From positions 1 through 13,314 of the forward strand of contig CANQMB010000021.1 in NCBI GenBank assembly GCA_947624845.1: DNA of 13,314 nucleotides. The letters run 5' to 3'. The position numbers and the translations under genes are program-made. How positions within the stretch are numbered: position 1 is the stretch's first letter; every line of letters starts with the position of its first letter. Origin of the DNA: an uncultured Bacilli bacterium (GTDB lineage Bacteria > Bacillota_I > Bacilli_A > RF39 > UBA660). The notes under the pieces were generated by a model. It ran no database searches, was not told where the DNA came from, and worked only from the letters and a program-made list of their open reading frames with translations. Of this stretch, positions 1-6,329 are shown piece by piece.

Positions 1-1540
1 ATTATCAAGGGATGATGGAAATATTGAATCTGATAGTATTGTTAGTCAAAGAGCTTTACTTAATCAATATGTTAAAGAAAACAATTATAATATTATAGAT
101 GAATACGTCGATGATGGATTTACAGGAACTAATTTTGATAGACCTGCTTTTAAAAGGATGATCAAAGATATTGAACTTGGTAAAATAAATATGATTATTA
201 CTAAAGATATGTCAAGATTAGGTAGAGATTATATAGGAACAGGAGAATTAATAGAAAAGTATTTCCCAAATAATAATATAAGATATATTGCTATTAATGA
301 TGGAATAGATACATTTATAGACAATACCAATAATGACATAGCGCCTTTTAAAGCCATAATGAATGATATGTATGCAAAAGATATTTCAAAAAAAGTTAAA
401 ACAAGTTTATATTCAAGAATGAAAGATGGTCTATATGTATCTGGTAGGTGCCCTTTTGGATATAAGAAAAATCAAAATAATAAAAATCATTTACTAATAA
501 ATGAAGAACAAGCAGAGACTGTTAAGTTAATATTTGCTTTAGCACTTCAGGGTAATACTTATCATTATATAGCTCAAGAACTTACCAAAAGAAAAATTAA
601 GACTCCAGCATCTTATTATAATTATATGTGGAATACAAAATGTAGTAGCAAATGTATTTCCCAGGAACAAGGTGTGTGGGTTGATACAACAATAAAATCA
701 ATTCTAACGAATCAAATCTATGTAGGAGATTCCGTTCAAGGAAAAACTAAAAAAATAAATTATAAACTGAAAAAGACTGTTAAAAATAATCCTAAAGATT
801 ATATCATTGTCCAAAATACTCATGAAGCAATAATAGATAGAGATACTTTTAATTATATTCAAACACTACTACCTAAAAATGTTAAAAGACCAGAGAAGAA
901 AAGATTTTATTTATTAGATGGACTTTTATATTGTGGGGATTGTAAACATCGAATAACAATAAGATATCAAAATAAAACAGGAAGAAGTTACACTACTTGT
1001 GATTATTATAGAACATATTCAAAATATCATGTTTGTACAACTCATACAAATAATTATGAAACTTTAGAAAGAGTTATTCTAGATAACATTAGAGATGTAT
1101 GTAAAAATTATTTAGATAAGAATAAAATAAAAAATTTTATTGGTAATATAGAGTTTGAAGATACTGCTTTAAAGATAAAAAAGCAAATTGAGAGTATAGA
1201 ACTTATTAATAATAAACTAATAGAAAACCTAGATAAAACATATATGGATATGTTAAAAGGTATTATTGATGAAGAACAATATATTAGAGTAAGTGAAAAT
1301 CTAAAGCAAGAAATAGAAAATAATAAATCAAGTATTGATAATTTTAAAAACGAGAATTTAGAAACAAATAAAATAGACAATAAAATGATAGAAAAATGTA
1401 TTAATGAATTTTTATCTTTAGATAATCCAACTAGAGAATTAATCATAAATTTGGTTGAAAAGATTTATATCTATCAAGATAAAACGATAGATATTATATT
1501 TACATTTAAAAATACTACATAAAAAATGTATCTGGGGATA
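1..1540. mobile_element. Right end of an integrated element carrying the serine recombinase
   Basis: The recombinase reads outward and its stop codon at 1520-1522 abuts sequence encoding the conserved start of a LysM repeat. This is the usual arrangement at one end of an element integrated by a large serine recombinase. The other end lies outside the window, so the size and cargo (integrative conjugative element, transposon or prophage) cannot be told. The right boundary is given as about 1523-1540; it is an estimate from where LysM homology begins. Confidence 0.6.
2..1522 (+). CDS. Large serine recombinase (TndX/TnpX-like), 5' end cut by window edge
   Basis: Site-specific DNA recombinase that would integrate and excise a mobile element. 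The frame is open from base 2, so the 506 visible residues lack only about a dozen N-terminal ones. Numbering from the edge, LSRDD at residues 1-5 carries the catalytic serine (S2), and SRLGRDY at 71-77 carries the conserved catalytic-domain arginines. The resolvase domain is followed by the 'recombinase' DNA-binding domain with a PFGYKK motif near 151-156. A zinc ribbon has cysteines at about 311, 314, 333 and 345. A Lys/Glu/Asn-rich coiled coil spans roughly 388-452, and a short C-terminal tail follows. Gene and codon use are very AT-rich compared with later genes, which fits transfer. The frame stops immediately before a LysM remnant, placing the gene at the end of its element. Family assignment is strong; the TndX/TnpX subgroup is recalled from family resemblance, not searched. 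An ATG at 158 is internal and is not the start. Confidence 0.93.
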   Translation, partial: LSRDDGNIESDSIVSQRALLNQYVKENNYNIIDEYVDDGFTGTNFDRPAFKRMIKDIELGKINMIITKDMSRLGRDYIGTGELIEKYFPNNNIRYIAINDGIDTFIDNTNNDIAPFKAIMNDMYAKDISKKVKTSLYSRMKDGLYVSGRCPFGYKKNQNNKNHLLINEEQAETVKLIFALALQGNTYHYIAQELTKRKIKTPASYYNYMWNTKCSSKCISQEQGVWVDTTIKSILTNQIYVGDSVQGKTKKINYKLKKTVKNNPKDYIIVQNTHEAIIDRDTFNYIQTLLPKNVKRPEKKRFYLLDGLLYCGDCKHRITIRYQNKTGRSYTTCDYYRTYSKYHVCTTHTNNYETLERVILDNIRDVCKNYLDKNKIKNFIGNIEFEDTALKIKKQIESIELINNKLIENLDKTYMDMLKGIIDEEQYIRVSENLKQEIENNKSSIDNFKNENLETNKIDNKMIEKCINEFLSLDNPTRELIINLVEKIYIYQDKTIDIIFTFKNTT

Positions 1541-1665
1541 CCCTTTATGCCATTGCTAGACGTTATGATACGACAGTAGATGCTATTAAAAATATCAATA
1601 ACTTGACGAGTAATAATTTAGCTATTGGTCAAATATTAAAAATTCCTACCACAAACATTTATTAA
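1522..1665 (+). pseudogene. 3' remnant of a LysM-domain gene interrupted by the element
   Basis: In frame from 1522, with no start codon or ribosome site, the sequence encodes about 47 residues ending at TAA 1663-1665. It contains SGDTLYAIARRYDTTVDAI followed by an NNLTS segment, a GQILKIP motif and a short tail. This is a nearly complete LysM peptidoglycan-binding repeat: the SGDTLYxIA opening, the xLxxxN middle and the GQxLxIP ending. It is cleanly readable, with no internal stop, so the disruption looks recent or reversible. The 5' part of the gene, presumably further LysM repeats or a cell-wall hydrolase domain, should lie at the other end of the element. LysM identity is seen directly; interruption by the adjacent recombinase element is inferred from position. 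Confidence 0.8.
1528..1541. other. Candidate attachment-site (attR) region with a short inverted repeat
   Basis: GTATC (1528-1532), TGGG, then GATAC (1537-1541) form a small inverted repeat exactly where the LysM coding frame resumes after the recombinase gene. A GA dinucleotide sits at 1537-1538; TndX/TnpX-type recombinases are known to use a GA core, so it is a candidate crossover point. The repeat also encodes the LysM consensus (V-S-G-D-T), so it may be host sequence and the symmetry may be chance. Confidence 0.3.
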
Positions 1666-1702
1666 AAAATGAAAAAAGAAAATCTTTTTTTCATTTTTTT
1701 TT
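1664..1702 (+). terminator. Intrinsic terminator after the LysM remnant
   Basis: An A-rich arm (1664-1678, AAAAATGAAAAAAGA) pairs with a T-rich arm (1683-1700, TCTTTTTTTTCATTTTTT), leaving a short loop and running into T residues. It follows the LysM stop codon and separates it from the next promoter. Confidence 0.7.
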
Positions 1703-1733
1703 ACATATAATGTTTTTTCACTTGACAAAAACA

Positions 1734-1762
1734 TTGACTTGAATGGCATTGAATTATATAAC
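1734..1762 (+). promoter_or_regulatory. Sigma-A-type promoter of the secretion module
   Basis: TTGACT at 1734-1739 and TATAAC at 1757-1762 are separated by exactly 17 bases. Transcription should begin near 1769, just before the AAAGGAGA ribosome site at 1773-1780. A second TTGACA at 1722-1727 has no good -10 partner. This promoter decides the start of the next gene, because an upstream ATG at 1743 would lie before the transcript begins. Confidence 0.7.
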
Positions 1763-1787
1763 AAATAATAGGAAAGGAGAATACATT

Positions 1788-2426
1788 GTGGAAAAAAATA
1801 GAAATTCAAAAATTATTGCAATTATTGCTTTAATTGTTGCAGTTGTTGGATTATCGTTAGGTTTTGCCGCTTTTTCTTCAGTGTTGACAATCTCTTCTAG
1901 TGCTGAAGTTGTACCTGAAAATAATTTTAAAGTAGTTTTTTCTAGAGAGGCAGGACAAGAGGATACTGGAGATCTAGAAGCCACTCAACCAGAAGATGGT
2001 AACGGAGCGACGGGAGATTCTGCAACTCTTGCGGATACGACAATTTCAGGATTAAAAGCACATTTTACAAAACCAGGTCAAAAAATTGAATATAATTTTC
2101 ATGCTTATAATGCTGGTGCTTATAAAGCATATTTAAAGAAAATTGAATTTGTAGATGGAAAGACATGTGAAACGAAGACGAAAGTAGAAAATTCATTAGT
2201 TACAGCAGCTTGTGCAGATATTTCAGTAAAAATTTCAGTGAAAGGAGAAGCTGCTGTTTCAGCAACTCAAGATTCTATTACTTTTCATGAATTAGATAAA
2301 GGTGCTTCTGAAACGATTAAAGTTACTATTGAATATGCCGCTGGAGATAATGTTGCTGATGAAGATTTTGATGTTACATTTGGCGATATTAAACTAACAT
2401 ATAGTTCTACTGATACATCTGCATAA
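1788..2426 (+). CDS. Secreted protein with SipW-type signal peptide (TasA/camelysin-like substrate)
   Basis: A 212-residue exported protein, probably the substrate of the peptidase encoded next. The start chosen is GTG 1788, eight bases after AAAGGAGA; it matches the promoter at 1734-1762. Basic residues at 2-8 precede a hydrophobic stretch at about 9-34 that ends GFAAFSSVLTISSSA. The G-x-A-A-F pattern resembles SipW-dependent signal peptides of TasA and camelysin-type proteins, suggesting cleavage near A28. The mature part is acidic, with a Gly/Asp/Glu/Thr-rich flexible stretch at about 53-86, then alternating hydrophobic strands suggesting a beta-sandwich, and only two cysteines (127 and 142) that could form a disulfide. 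It has no LPxTG or other visible anchor. Its Ala/Gly/Asp richness and its own strong promoter suggest high expression. A fibre- or matrix-forming role is inferred by analogy with TasA; no direct similarity to TasA is visible beyond the signal peptide. Confidence 0.72.
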   Translation: MEKNRNSKIIAIIALIVAVVGLSLGFAAFSSVLTISSSAEVVPENNFKVVFSREAGQEDTGDLEATQPEDGNGATGDSATLADTTISGLKAHFTKPGQKIEYNFHAYNAGAYKAYLKKIEFVDGKTCETKTKVENSLVTAACADISVKISVKGEAAVSATQDSITFHELDKGASETIKVTIEYAAGDNVADEDFDVTFGDIKLTYSSTDTSA

Positions 2427-2427
2427 A

Positions 2428-2458
2428 ATATTAAGAGTACATTTTGTACTCTTAATAT
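2428..2458 (+). promoter_or_regulatory. Perfect 14-bp intergenic hairpin (mRNA stabiliser or attenuator)
   Basis: ATATTAAGAGTACA (2428-2441), a TTT loop and TGTACTCTTAATAT (2445-2458) form a perfect hairpin two bases after the substrate gene's stop. No T-tract follows (next bases GCTTTCAC), so it is not a standard intrinsic terminator, and no promoter is visible before the next gene. It probably protects the 3' end of the substrate mRNA or partly blocks read-through, giving more substrate than peptidase. Confidence 0.7.
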
Positions 2459-2488
2459 GCTTTCACAAAATTATTTAGGAGGCAGAAA

Positions 2489-3616
2489 ATGAAAAGGGGT
2501 TATCGAAGATTATTGTATTTTCAAATTGCTATTTTTTTCATACTCGTTCTAAATAGTTTTGTATCAAGCATATTAAGTGATTATTGGATGCCGCTTTTTT
2601 TATTTCTTTTGATTGTTCTTTTTAAATTTTTATTTGGATTTGAAAAAGATCGGCATCGCTATACAAAAGATATTATTTTTGAAATTACAATATTTTTGTT
2701 AATTTTCTTTATTTTGTATTATTTATTTGGTGTATTCATTGGATTTGCTAGAACGGGGAATTATTATAATTTGCATGGAATTTTTACCTTTATGATTCCT
2801 CTTGTTTTAGTCATTTTATTGAAAGAGTTTCTTCGTTATATGATGCTTGTAAAATCAGAAGGAAGTAGGCTTCTGGTCGTTACTACAGTTATTTTATTTA
2901 TTTTTATTGATATAACGGAAGTGATTTTTTATAGTAAATTTGATTCAAATTGGAATAATTTTTTATTTTTTGCTTTAACTTTGATACCGGCAATTAGTCA
3001 AAATATCGCCTGTACTTATTTGACAATACATACCGGTTATAAACCAGTAATTTTTTATTTACTTATTTATGAACTATATCCTTATTTAATTCCAATTATA
3101 CCGAATCCAAATGAGTATATAGTAGCGATTGTCGAACTACTTGTTCCAATGTTACTAATTTTGCGTGTTTATCGGTTTTTATCGAAAGATCAAGAAGAGG
3201 AAATTACACAGGATTATAAGAAAAGACATCTATTCCCTTTACTTCTTCCACTTTGTTTTATTATTTTAATTGTCTATTTTACTTCTGGTTATTTTCACTA
3301 TCATGCCATTGCGATTGCCTCAGGAAGTATGACGCCTACCATCCATAAAGGGGATGCCGTGATTATAGAAAAGGTAGATAAAGACTATGATTCCATCAAA
3401 GAAGGTGTAGTTCTTGCTCATAAATATAAGGGAATTATGATTGTTCATCGACTAATTCGAATAGTGAAAGATAAAAATCAGTATTATTTTTATACAAAAG
3501 GAGATGCGAACAAAGAGGAAGATGGCTATCCTATTTCAGAAGAGATGGTCGTTGGGATTGTTCGTTATAAAATTCCTTATATTGGAATTCCTACAGTTTG
3601 GTTAAATGAATTATAA
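2489..3616 (+). CDS. Polytopic ER-type (SipW-like) signal peptidase I
   Basis: A 375-residue membrane peptidase that removes signal peptides, probably that of the preceding gene's product. The ribosome site AGGAGG at 2477-2482 sits before ATG 2489. The C-terminal 110 residues are the S26 peptidase domain: SGSMTPT at 278-284 with nucleophile S280, IVHR at 318-321 with H320 in place of the lysine of ordinary bacterial LepB, and KGDAN at 337-341 with D339, plus D345. Ser/His/Asp is the archaeal, eukaryotic-ER and SipW type of active site. The first 245 residues are unusual: about eight hydrophobic segments (roughly 8-29, 33-50, 62-86, 98-120, 127-148, 157-178, 184-204, 208-230), with a last one at 248-268 leading into the catalytic domain. 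Classical SipW is about half this length, so the N-terminal part is an added polytopic domain. It is only 14 bases from the next gene, so the two are cotranscribed. Confidence 0.88.
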   Translation: MKRGYRRLLYFQIAIFFILVLNSFVSSILSDYWMPLFLFLLIVLFKFLFGFEKDRHRYTKDIIFEITIFLLIFFILYYLFGVFIGFARTGNYYNLHGIFTFMIPLVLVILLKEFLRYMMLVKSEGSRLLVVTTVILFIFIDITEVIFYSKFDSNWNNFLFFALTLIPAISQNIACTYLTIHTGYKPVIFYLLIYELYPYLIPIIPNPNEYIVAIVELLVPMLLILRVYRFLSKDQEEEITQDYKKRHLFPLLLPLCFIILIVYFTSGYFHYHAIAIASGSMTPTIHKGDAVIIEKVDKDYDSIKEGVVLAHKYKGIMIVHRLIRIVKDKNQYYFYTKGDANKEEDGYPISEEMVVGIVRYKIPYIGIPTVWLNEL

Positions 3617-3630
3617 AAGAAGGTGATTAC

Positions 3631-4686
3631 ATGGAAAATAGCAAAAAAACTCGTGTTACTTATCGTCCACGAATCGTTATTTTTGCTTCTTTGTTTGTTA
3701 TTTTCTATTTGTTGTCTCTTCTGGTTGCTACGAAAGTTATCAATAAAGAAGAAAAAAGAATCACTTATTGGGAAAATGGTGTTGTCGACTACAAAGTATA
3801 TTTAAAAGAAAATGATTTTTATGAGCAACCGTATTTGAAAAGTGATATGGCATATATTGCCAGTTTAATTGACTCAATTAAAATTAATTTTAAATATGAT
3901 TTTACGATTGATGAACCTACAGATTTAGATGTTTCTTATGATGTTGTTGGAAAATTGGTCATTCGTGATAGTAATTTAGAAAATACTTTTTTTGAAAAAG
4001 AATATATTTTAAAAGAAGCGAAGAAAGAGACTGTTCGTGATCAAAAAATTTATCATTTAGAAGATGATGTTTCTATTGATTATGGTTATTATAATAGTCT
4101 AGCCAATCGTTTTAAAACACAATATGGTGTTGATACGACGAGTTATTTAGAAGTTACCTTAAAATTAAATGAAAAAACACCAAAAACATTAAAGGAATAT
4201 CATTTAGAACGCAATCCAGATTTAAATATTTCGATTCCACTATCTGAACGTGCAATTAACATTATGATTGATCATGATAATGAAAACTCTGTCAATGAAA
4301 TTACTAATATTCCAAAGCGAAGTTTGAATGTTGTAGCATTTGCTATTGAAATGATTATTCTAGTGATTGCTATTCTCTTATTTTTGATTTTAATTTATGC
4401 TTTTTTAAGTAAAAAGAAAGCTTCCAAATATGATTCTTATATTAAGAAAATATTAAAAGAATATGATCGTCTAATTGTGGAAACTTCTTTAATTGATCAG
4501 TTTGAAGATTTTAATGTAATTCAGATTGATAAATTTAGTGAGTTGCTTGATGTTCATGATAATTTAAAATTACCAATTATGTATTATAGTATTTATGAAC
4601 ATGAAAAGTGCTGGTTCTATATTAAACATAATCACGATCTTTATTTGCATATTGTCACTAGCGAAAATGTAGAAAATGAAAAGTAA
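3631..4686 (+). CDS. DUF5305-like two-pass membrane protein
   Basis: A 351-residue protein with a good ribosome site (AGAAGGTGAT) before ATG 3631. Transmembrane segments lie at about 15-36 and 234-259. Between them is an extracytoplasmic domain of about 195 residues rich in alternating polar and hydrophobic strands. A lysine-rich stop (KKKASK at 261-266) follows, then a cytoplasmic C-terminal domain of about 85 residues containing a 'VIQIDKFSELLDVHDNLKLPI' type segment (296-316). This layout and the Y-x-V-x-L-x-x-N-x-F-Y motif at 54-63 resemble DUF5305 proteins, which tend to sit beside SipW-type signal peptidases. Function is unknown; it may help present, assemble or anchor the secreted substrate. 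The family call rests on remembered patterns, not on a search. It shares the operon with the peptidase upstream and probably with the small gene 53 bases downstream. Confidence 0.65.
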   Translation: MENSKKTRVTYRPRIVIFASLFVIFYLLSLLVATKVINKEEKRITYWENGVVDYKVYLKENDFYEQPYLKSDMAYIASLIDSIKINFKYDFTIDEPTDLDVSYDVVGKLVIRDSNLENTFFEKEYILKEAKKETVRDQKIYHLEDDVSIDYGYYNSLANRFKTQYGVDTTSYLEVTLKLNEKTPKTLKEYHLERNPDLNISIPLSERAINIMIDHDNENSVNEITNIPKRSLNVVAFAIEMIILVIAILLFLILIYAFLSKKKASKYDSYIKKILKEYDRLIVETSLIDQFEDFNVIQIDKFSELLDVHDNLKLPIMYYSIYEHEKCWFYIKHNHDLYLHIVTSENVENEK

Positions 4687-4739
4687 AGGTGCATAAAAAA
4701 ATAAATTCTTTCCATAATAGAAATGGGAGGAATTTTATT

Positions 4740-5171
4740 ATGGAAGAAGAAAATATAAATGCTTTAGATGAAATTCATAAAGGGACTTGTATGGGAATGG
4801 ATGCCATTCATTTTACATTAGATAAAGTCGATGATGAAAAATTAAGAGAATTATTGCAAAATCTTGCTCATGAATATCAAGAACTAAATGAAAAAATTGA
4901 ACAAGTTTATCCAAAATATAATAATGATCAGCCTCATGAAACAAATGCGATGAACAAAGCGATGACTTGGTATGGGATTGAAATGAAAACGATGACGGAT
5001 AAAAGTTCTTCAAAAATCGCTGAGCTTATCTTACAGGGGTTAAATATGGGAATTATTGAAGGAAGAAAAGTATTAAATAATAAAAATATAGATTCAGAAG
5101 TTGATCATATAATCTCACAATATGTTAAAATCCAAGAAAAATATGTAGAAAGTTTAAAAAAGTATTTATAA
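4740..5171 (+). CDS. Small four-helix, ferritin-like (DUF2383-like) protein
   Basis: A 143-residue protein that is soluble and almost wholly helical. It starts at ATG 4740 after GGGAGG at 4725-4730; a GTG at 4689 in the same frame is preceded by only a weak site and is not favoured. Four amphipathic helices can be drawn, at about residues 2-27, 31-57, 66-97 and 112-143. The order of helices, the DEKLRELLQNLAHEYQELNE segment and the length resemble ferritin-like DUF2383 proteins. The Glu/His pairs needed for a classic di-iron site are not obvious. There is no signal peptide or membrane segment. It lies 53 bases after the DUF5305-like gene with no terminator between, so it may belong to the same transcript. 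Function is unknown. Confidence 0.55.
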   Translation: MEEENINALDEIHKGTCMGMDAIHFTLDKVDDEKLRELLQNLAHEYQELNEKIEQVYPKYNNDQPHETNAMNKAMTWYGIEMKTMTDKSSSKIAELILQGLNMGIIEGRKVLNNKNIDSEVDHIISQYVKIQEKYVESLKKYL

Positions 5172-5184
5172 ACTTTTTTTCTTT
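5156..5184 (+). terminator. A/T-rich intrinsic terminator of the secretion operon
   Basis: AAAAAAGT (5156-5163) and ACTTTTTT (5172-5179) pair across an 8-base loop that contains the stop codon, and the second arm continues into T-rich sequence. The stem is weak but correctly placed. Confidence 0.5.
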
Positions 5185-5197
5185 TGTCATAAAAAGC

Positions 5198-5226
5198 TTA
5201 ACGTCAATTTAAATTTGTGATATACT
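5198..5226 (+). promoter_or_regulatory. Promoter of tRNA-Thr with extended -10
   Basis: TTAACG at 5198-5203 and TATACT at 5221-5226 are spaced 17 bases apart, and TGA directly before the -10 makes an extended TGnTATACT element. The tRNA begins 20 bases downstream of the -10. The same TGATATACT string recurs before cdaA and before the gene at 12687. Confidence 0.65.
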
Positions 5227-5245
5227 AACTATAGAAAAATTTTAT

Positions 5246-5321
5246 GCCGACTTAGCTCAGTTGGTAGAGCAACTCATTCGTAATGAGTAGGTCGAAGGTT
5301 CAAGTCCTTTAGTCGGCACCA
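5246..5321 (+). tRNA. tRNA-Thr (anticodon CGT), CCA encoded
   Basis: The cloverleaf closes fully: acceptor GCCGACT/AGTCGGC, D-arm GCTC/GAGC, anticodon stem ACTCA/TGAGT around loop TTCGTAA (anticodon CGT at the centre, reading ACG), variable AGGTC, and T-arm GAAGG-TTCAAGT-CCTTT. The discriminator base is A and CCA is encoded at 5319-5321. It has its own promoter and terminator, so it is a single-gene unit. Confidence 0.97.
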
Positions 5322-5330
5322 TTTAAAAAT

Positions 5331-5360
5331 AACTCCTTACTTGAATAAGGAGTTTTTTTA
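5331..5360. terminator. Bidirectional terminator between tRNA-Thr and the minus-strand operon
   Basis: AACTCCTTA (5331-5339) and TAAGGAGTT (5346-5354) form a 9-bp stem with a 6-base loop followed by a run of T to 5359, ending the tRNA transcript. On the minus strand the same stem follows the stop codon of the activase gene and runs into TTATTTTT, so it probably ends both transcripts. Confidence 0.85.
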
Positions 5361-6329
5361 TCTACTTTTTTCTTCTTTTCTTACTTTTATTGCTCCTCTA
5401 TCACATTTATTGCCCCAAGAGTCGATTAGTTTTCCATCTTTGTAAACACAAATAATTTCACAATTGTTTGCACAACGTTTACATTCAACACCCTTTGTTT
5501 TAAATTCGATTTCTTCAATGTCAAAGTTGAAGTCCACTTCTTTTTGATCTGTTTGAGATAGAATAGCTACACCTAAAGCACCCATTAGATGAGAATTTTC
5601 ATCTACAATAATTTTTTCTCCAGTCGCTTCTTCAAAAGCTTTAATCACTCCAATGTTTTTGGAAACACCTCCTTGGAATACAATTGGAGAATATATTTTT
5701 TTCCCTTTTCCAACGTTATTTAAGTAATTTGTAACTACAGCTTTACATAAACCAGCGACAATATCTTCTTTTTTATGTCCCATTTGAGCTTTATGAACTA
5801 AATCACTTTCTGCAAAAACAGTACATCGTGCTGCAATGTTGGTTGGATTTTTACTTTTTAAAGCGAGAGGGCCAAAATCTTCTACTTCTAATCCCAATCT
5901 TCTGGATTGGCTAGATAGAAAAGAACCTGTCCCTGCAGCACAAAGTGTATTCATTGCATAATCGACGACAATTCCATCTTCGATAATAATAATTTTTGAA
6001 TCTTGACCTCCAATTTCAAAAATAGTGCGAACATCGGGATATAGAGATAATGTTCCAATGGCATGAGCAGTAATTTCATTTTTGACAACGTTCGCTCCTA
6101 GAATTACTCCAATTAATTTTCTGGCAGATCCCGTTGTACCGACACCTACAATTTTATATTTTTTATTATCTAATTGGTTTCTTAACTGATGGATTAGTCT
6201 TTTGACTGCATCCATTGGATTTCCCTCTGTCCAAAGATATTCACTGGCTAAAATATGATGATTTTCATCAATAATAATTCCTTTGGTTGAAATCGATCCA
6301 ATGTCTACACCTAAATAAGCTTTTTTCAT
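5358..6329 (-). CDS. 2-hydroxyacyl-CoA dehydratase activase-type ATPase (COG1924, HgdC/BadF family)
   Basis: An ATP-dependent one-electron donor of the BadF/BadG/BcrA/BcrD family, 323 residues, cytoplasmic, expected to act as a homodimer bridged by a [4Fe-4S] cluster. Visible motifs are the ASKHA phosphate-1 loop DIGSISTKG (9-17), phosphate-2 GGQDSK (107-112), the cluster cysteines C130 (NTLCAAGTGSF) and C169 (ARCTVFAESD), the QGGVSKN segment (219-225) and the LMGALG nucleotide-binding end (248-253). Residues 1-257 form the usual activase. The extra C-terminal 65 residues carry five cysteines (283, 286, 290, 294, 309), probably a metal or Fe-S site. Its ATG overlaps the TGA of the upstream gene (6326-6329), and AAAGGAGA precedes it, so translation is coupled. 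It is the last gene of a three-gene operon and presumably reduces the two upstream proteins. The substrate is unknown. Confidence 0.93.
   Translation of the reverse strand: MKKAYLGVDIGSISTKGIIIDENHHILASEYLWTEGNPMDAVKRLIHQLRNQLDNKKYKIVGVGTTGSARKLIGVILGANVVKNEITAHAIGTLSLYPDVRTIFEIGGQDSKIIIIEDGIVVDYAMNTLCAAGTGSFLSSQSRRLGLEVEDFGPLALKSKNPTNIAARCTVFAESDLVHKAQMGHKKEDIVAGLCKAVVTNYLNNVGKGKKIYSPIVFQGGVSKNIGVIKAFEEATGEKIIVDENSHLMGALGVAILSQTDQKEVDFNFDIEEIEFKTKGVECKRCANNCEIICVYKDGKLIDSWGNKCDRGAIKVRKEEKSR

Noticed and set aside
158..160. ATG at 158 as start of the recombinase
   Set aside because: The frame is open to the window edge and encodes the catalytic serine region upstream, so the ATG is internal.
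1108..1446. 112-codon minus-strand open frame rich in Ile/Leu/Ser
   Set aside because: It is the complement of the recombinase coiled coil; the hydrophobic look is a by-product of AT-rich Lys/Asn codons.
1743..1787. ATG at 1743 giving a 15-residue longer substrate protein
   Set aside because: It lies within the promoter (TTGACT/TATAAC at 1734-1762), before the likely transcript start, and lacks a ribosome site. GTG 1788 has AAAGGAGA at correct spacing and gives a standard signal peptide.
4689..4739. GTG at 4689 as start of the ferritin-like protein
   Set aside because: The added residues are polar and unstructured, while ATG 4740 has GGGAGG at good spacing.
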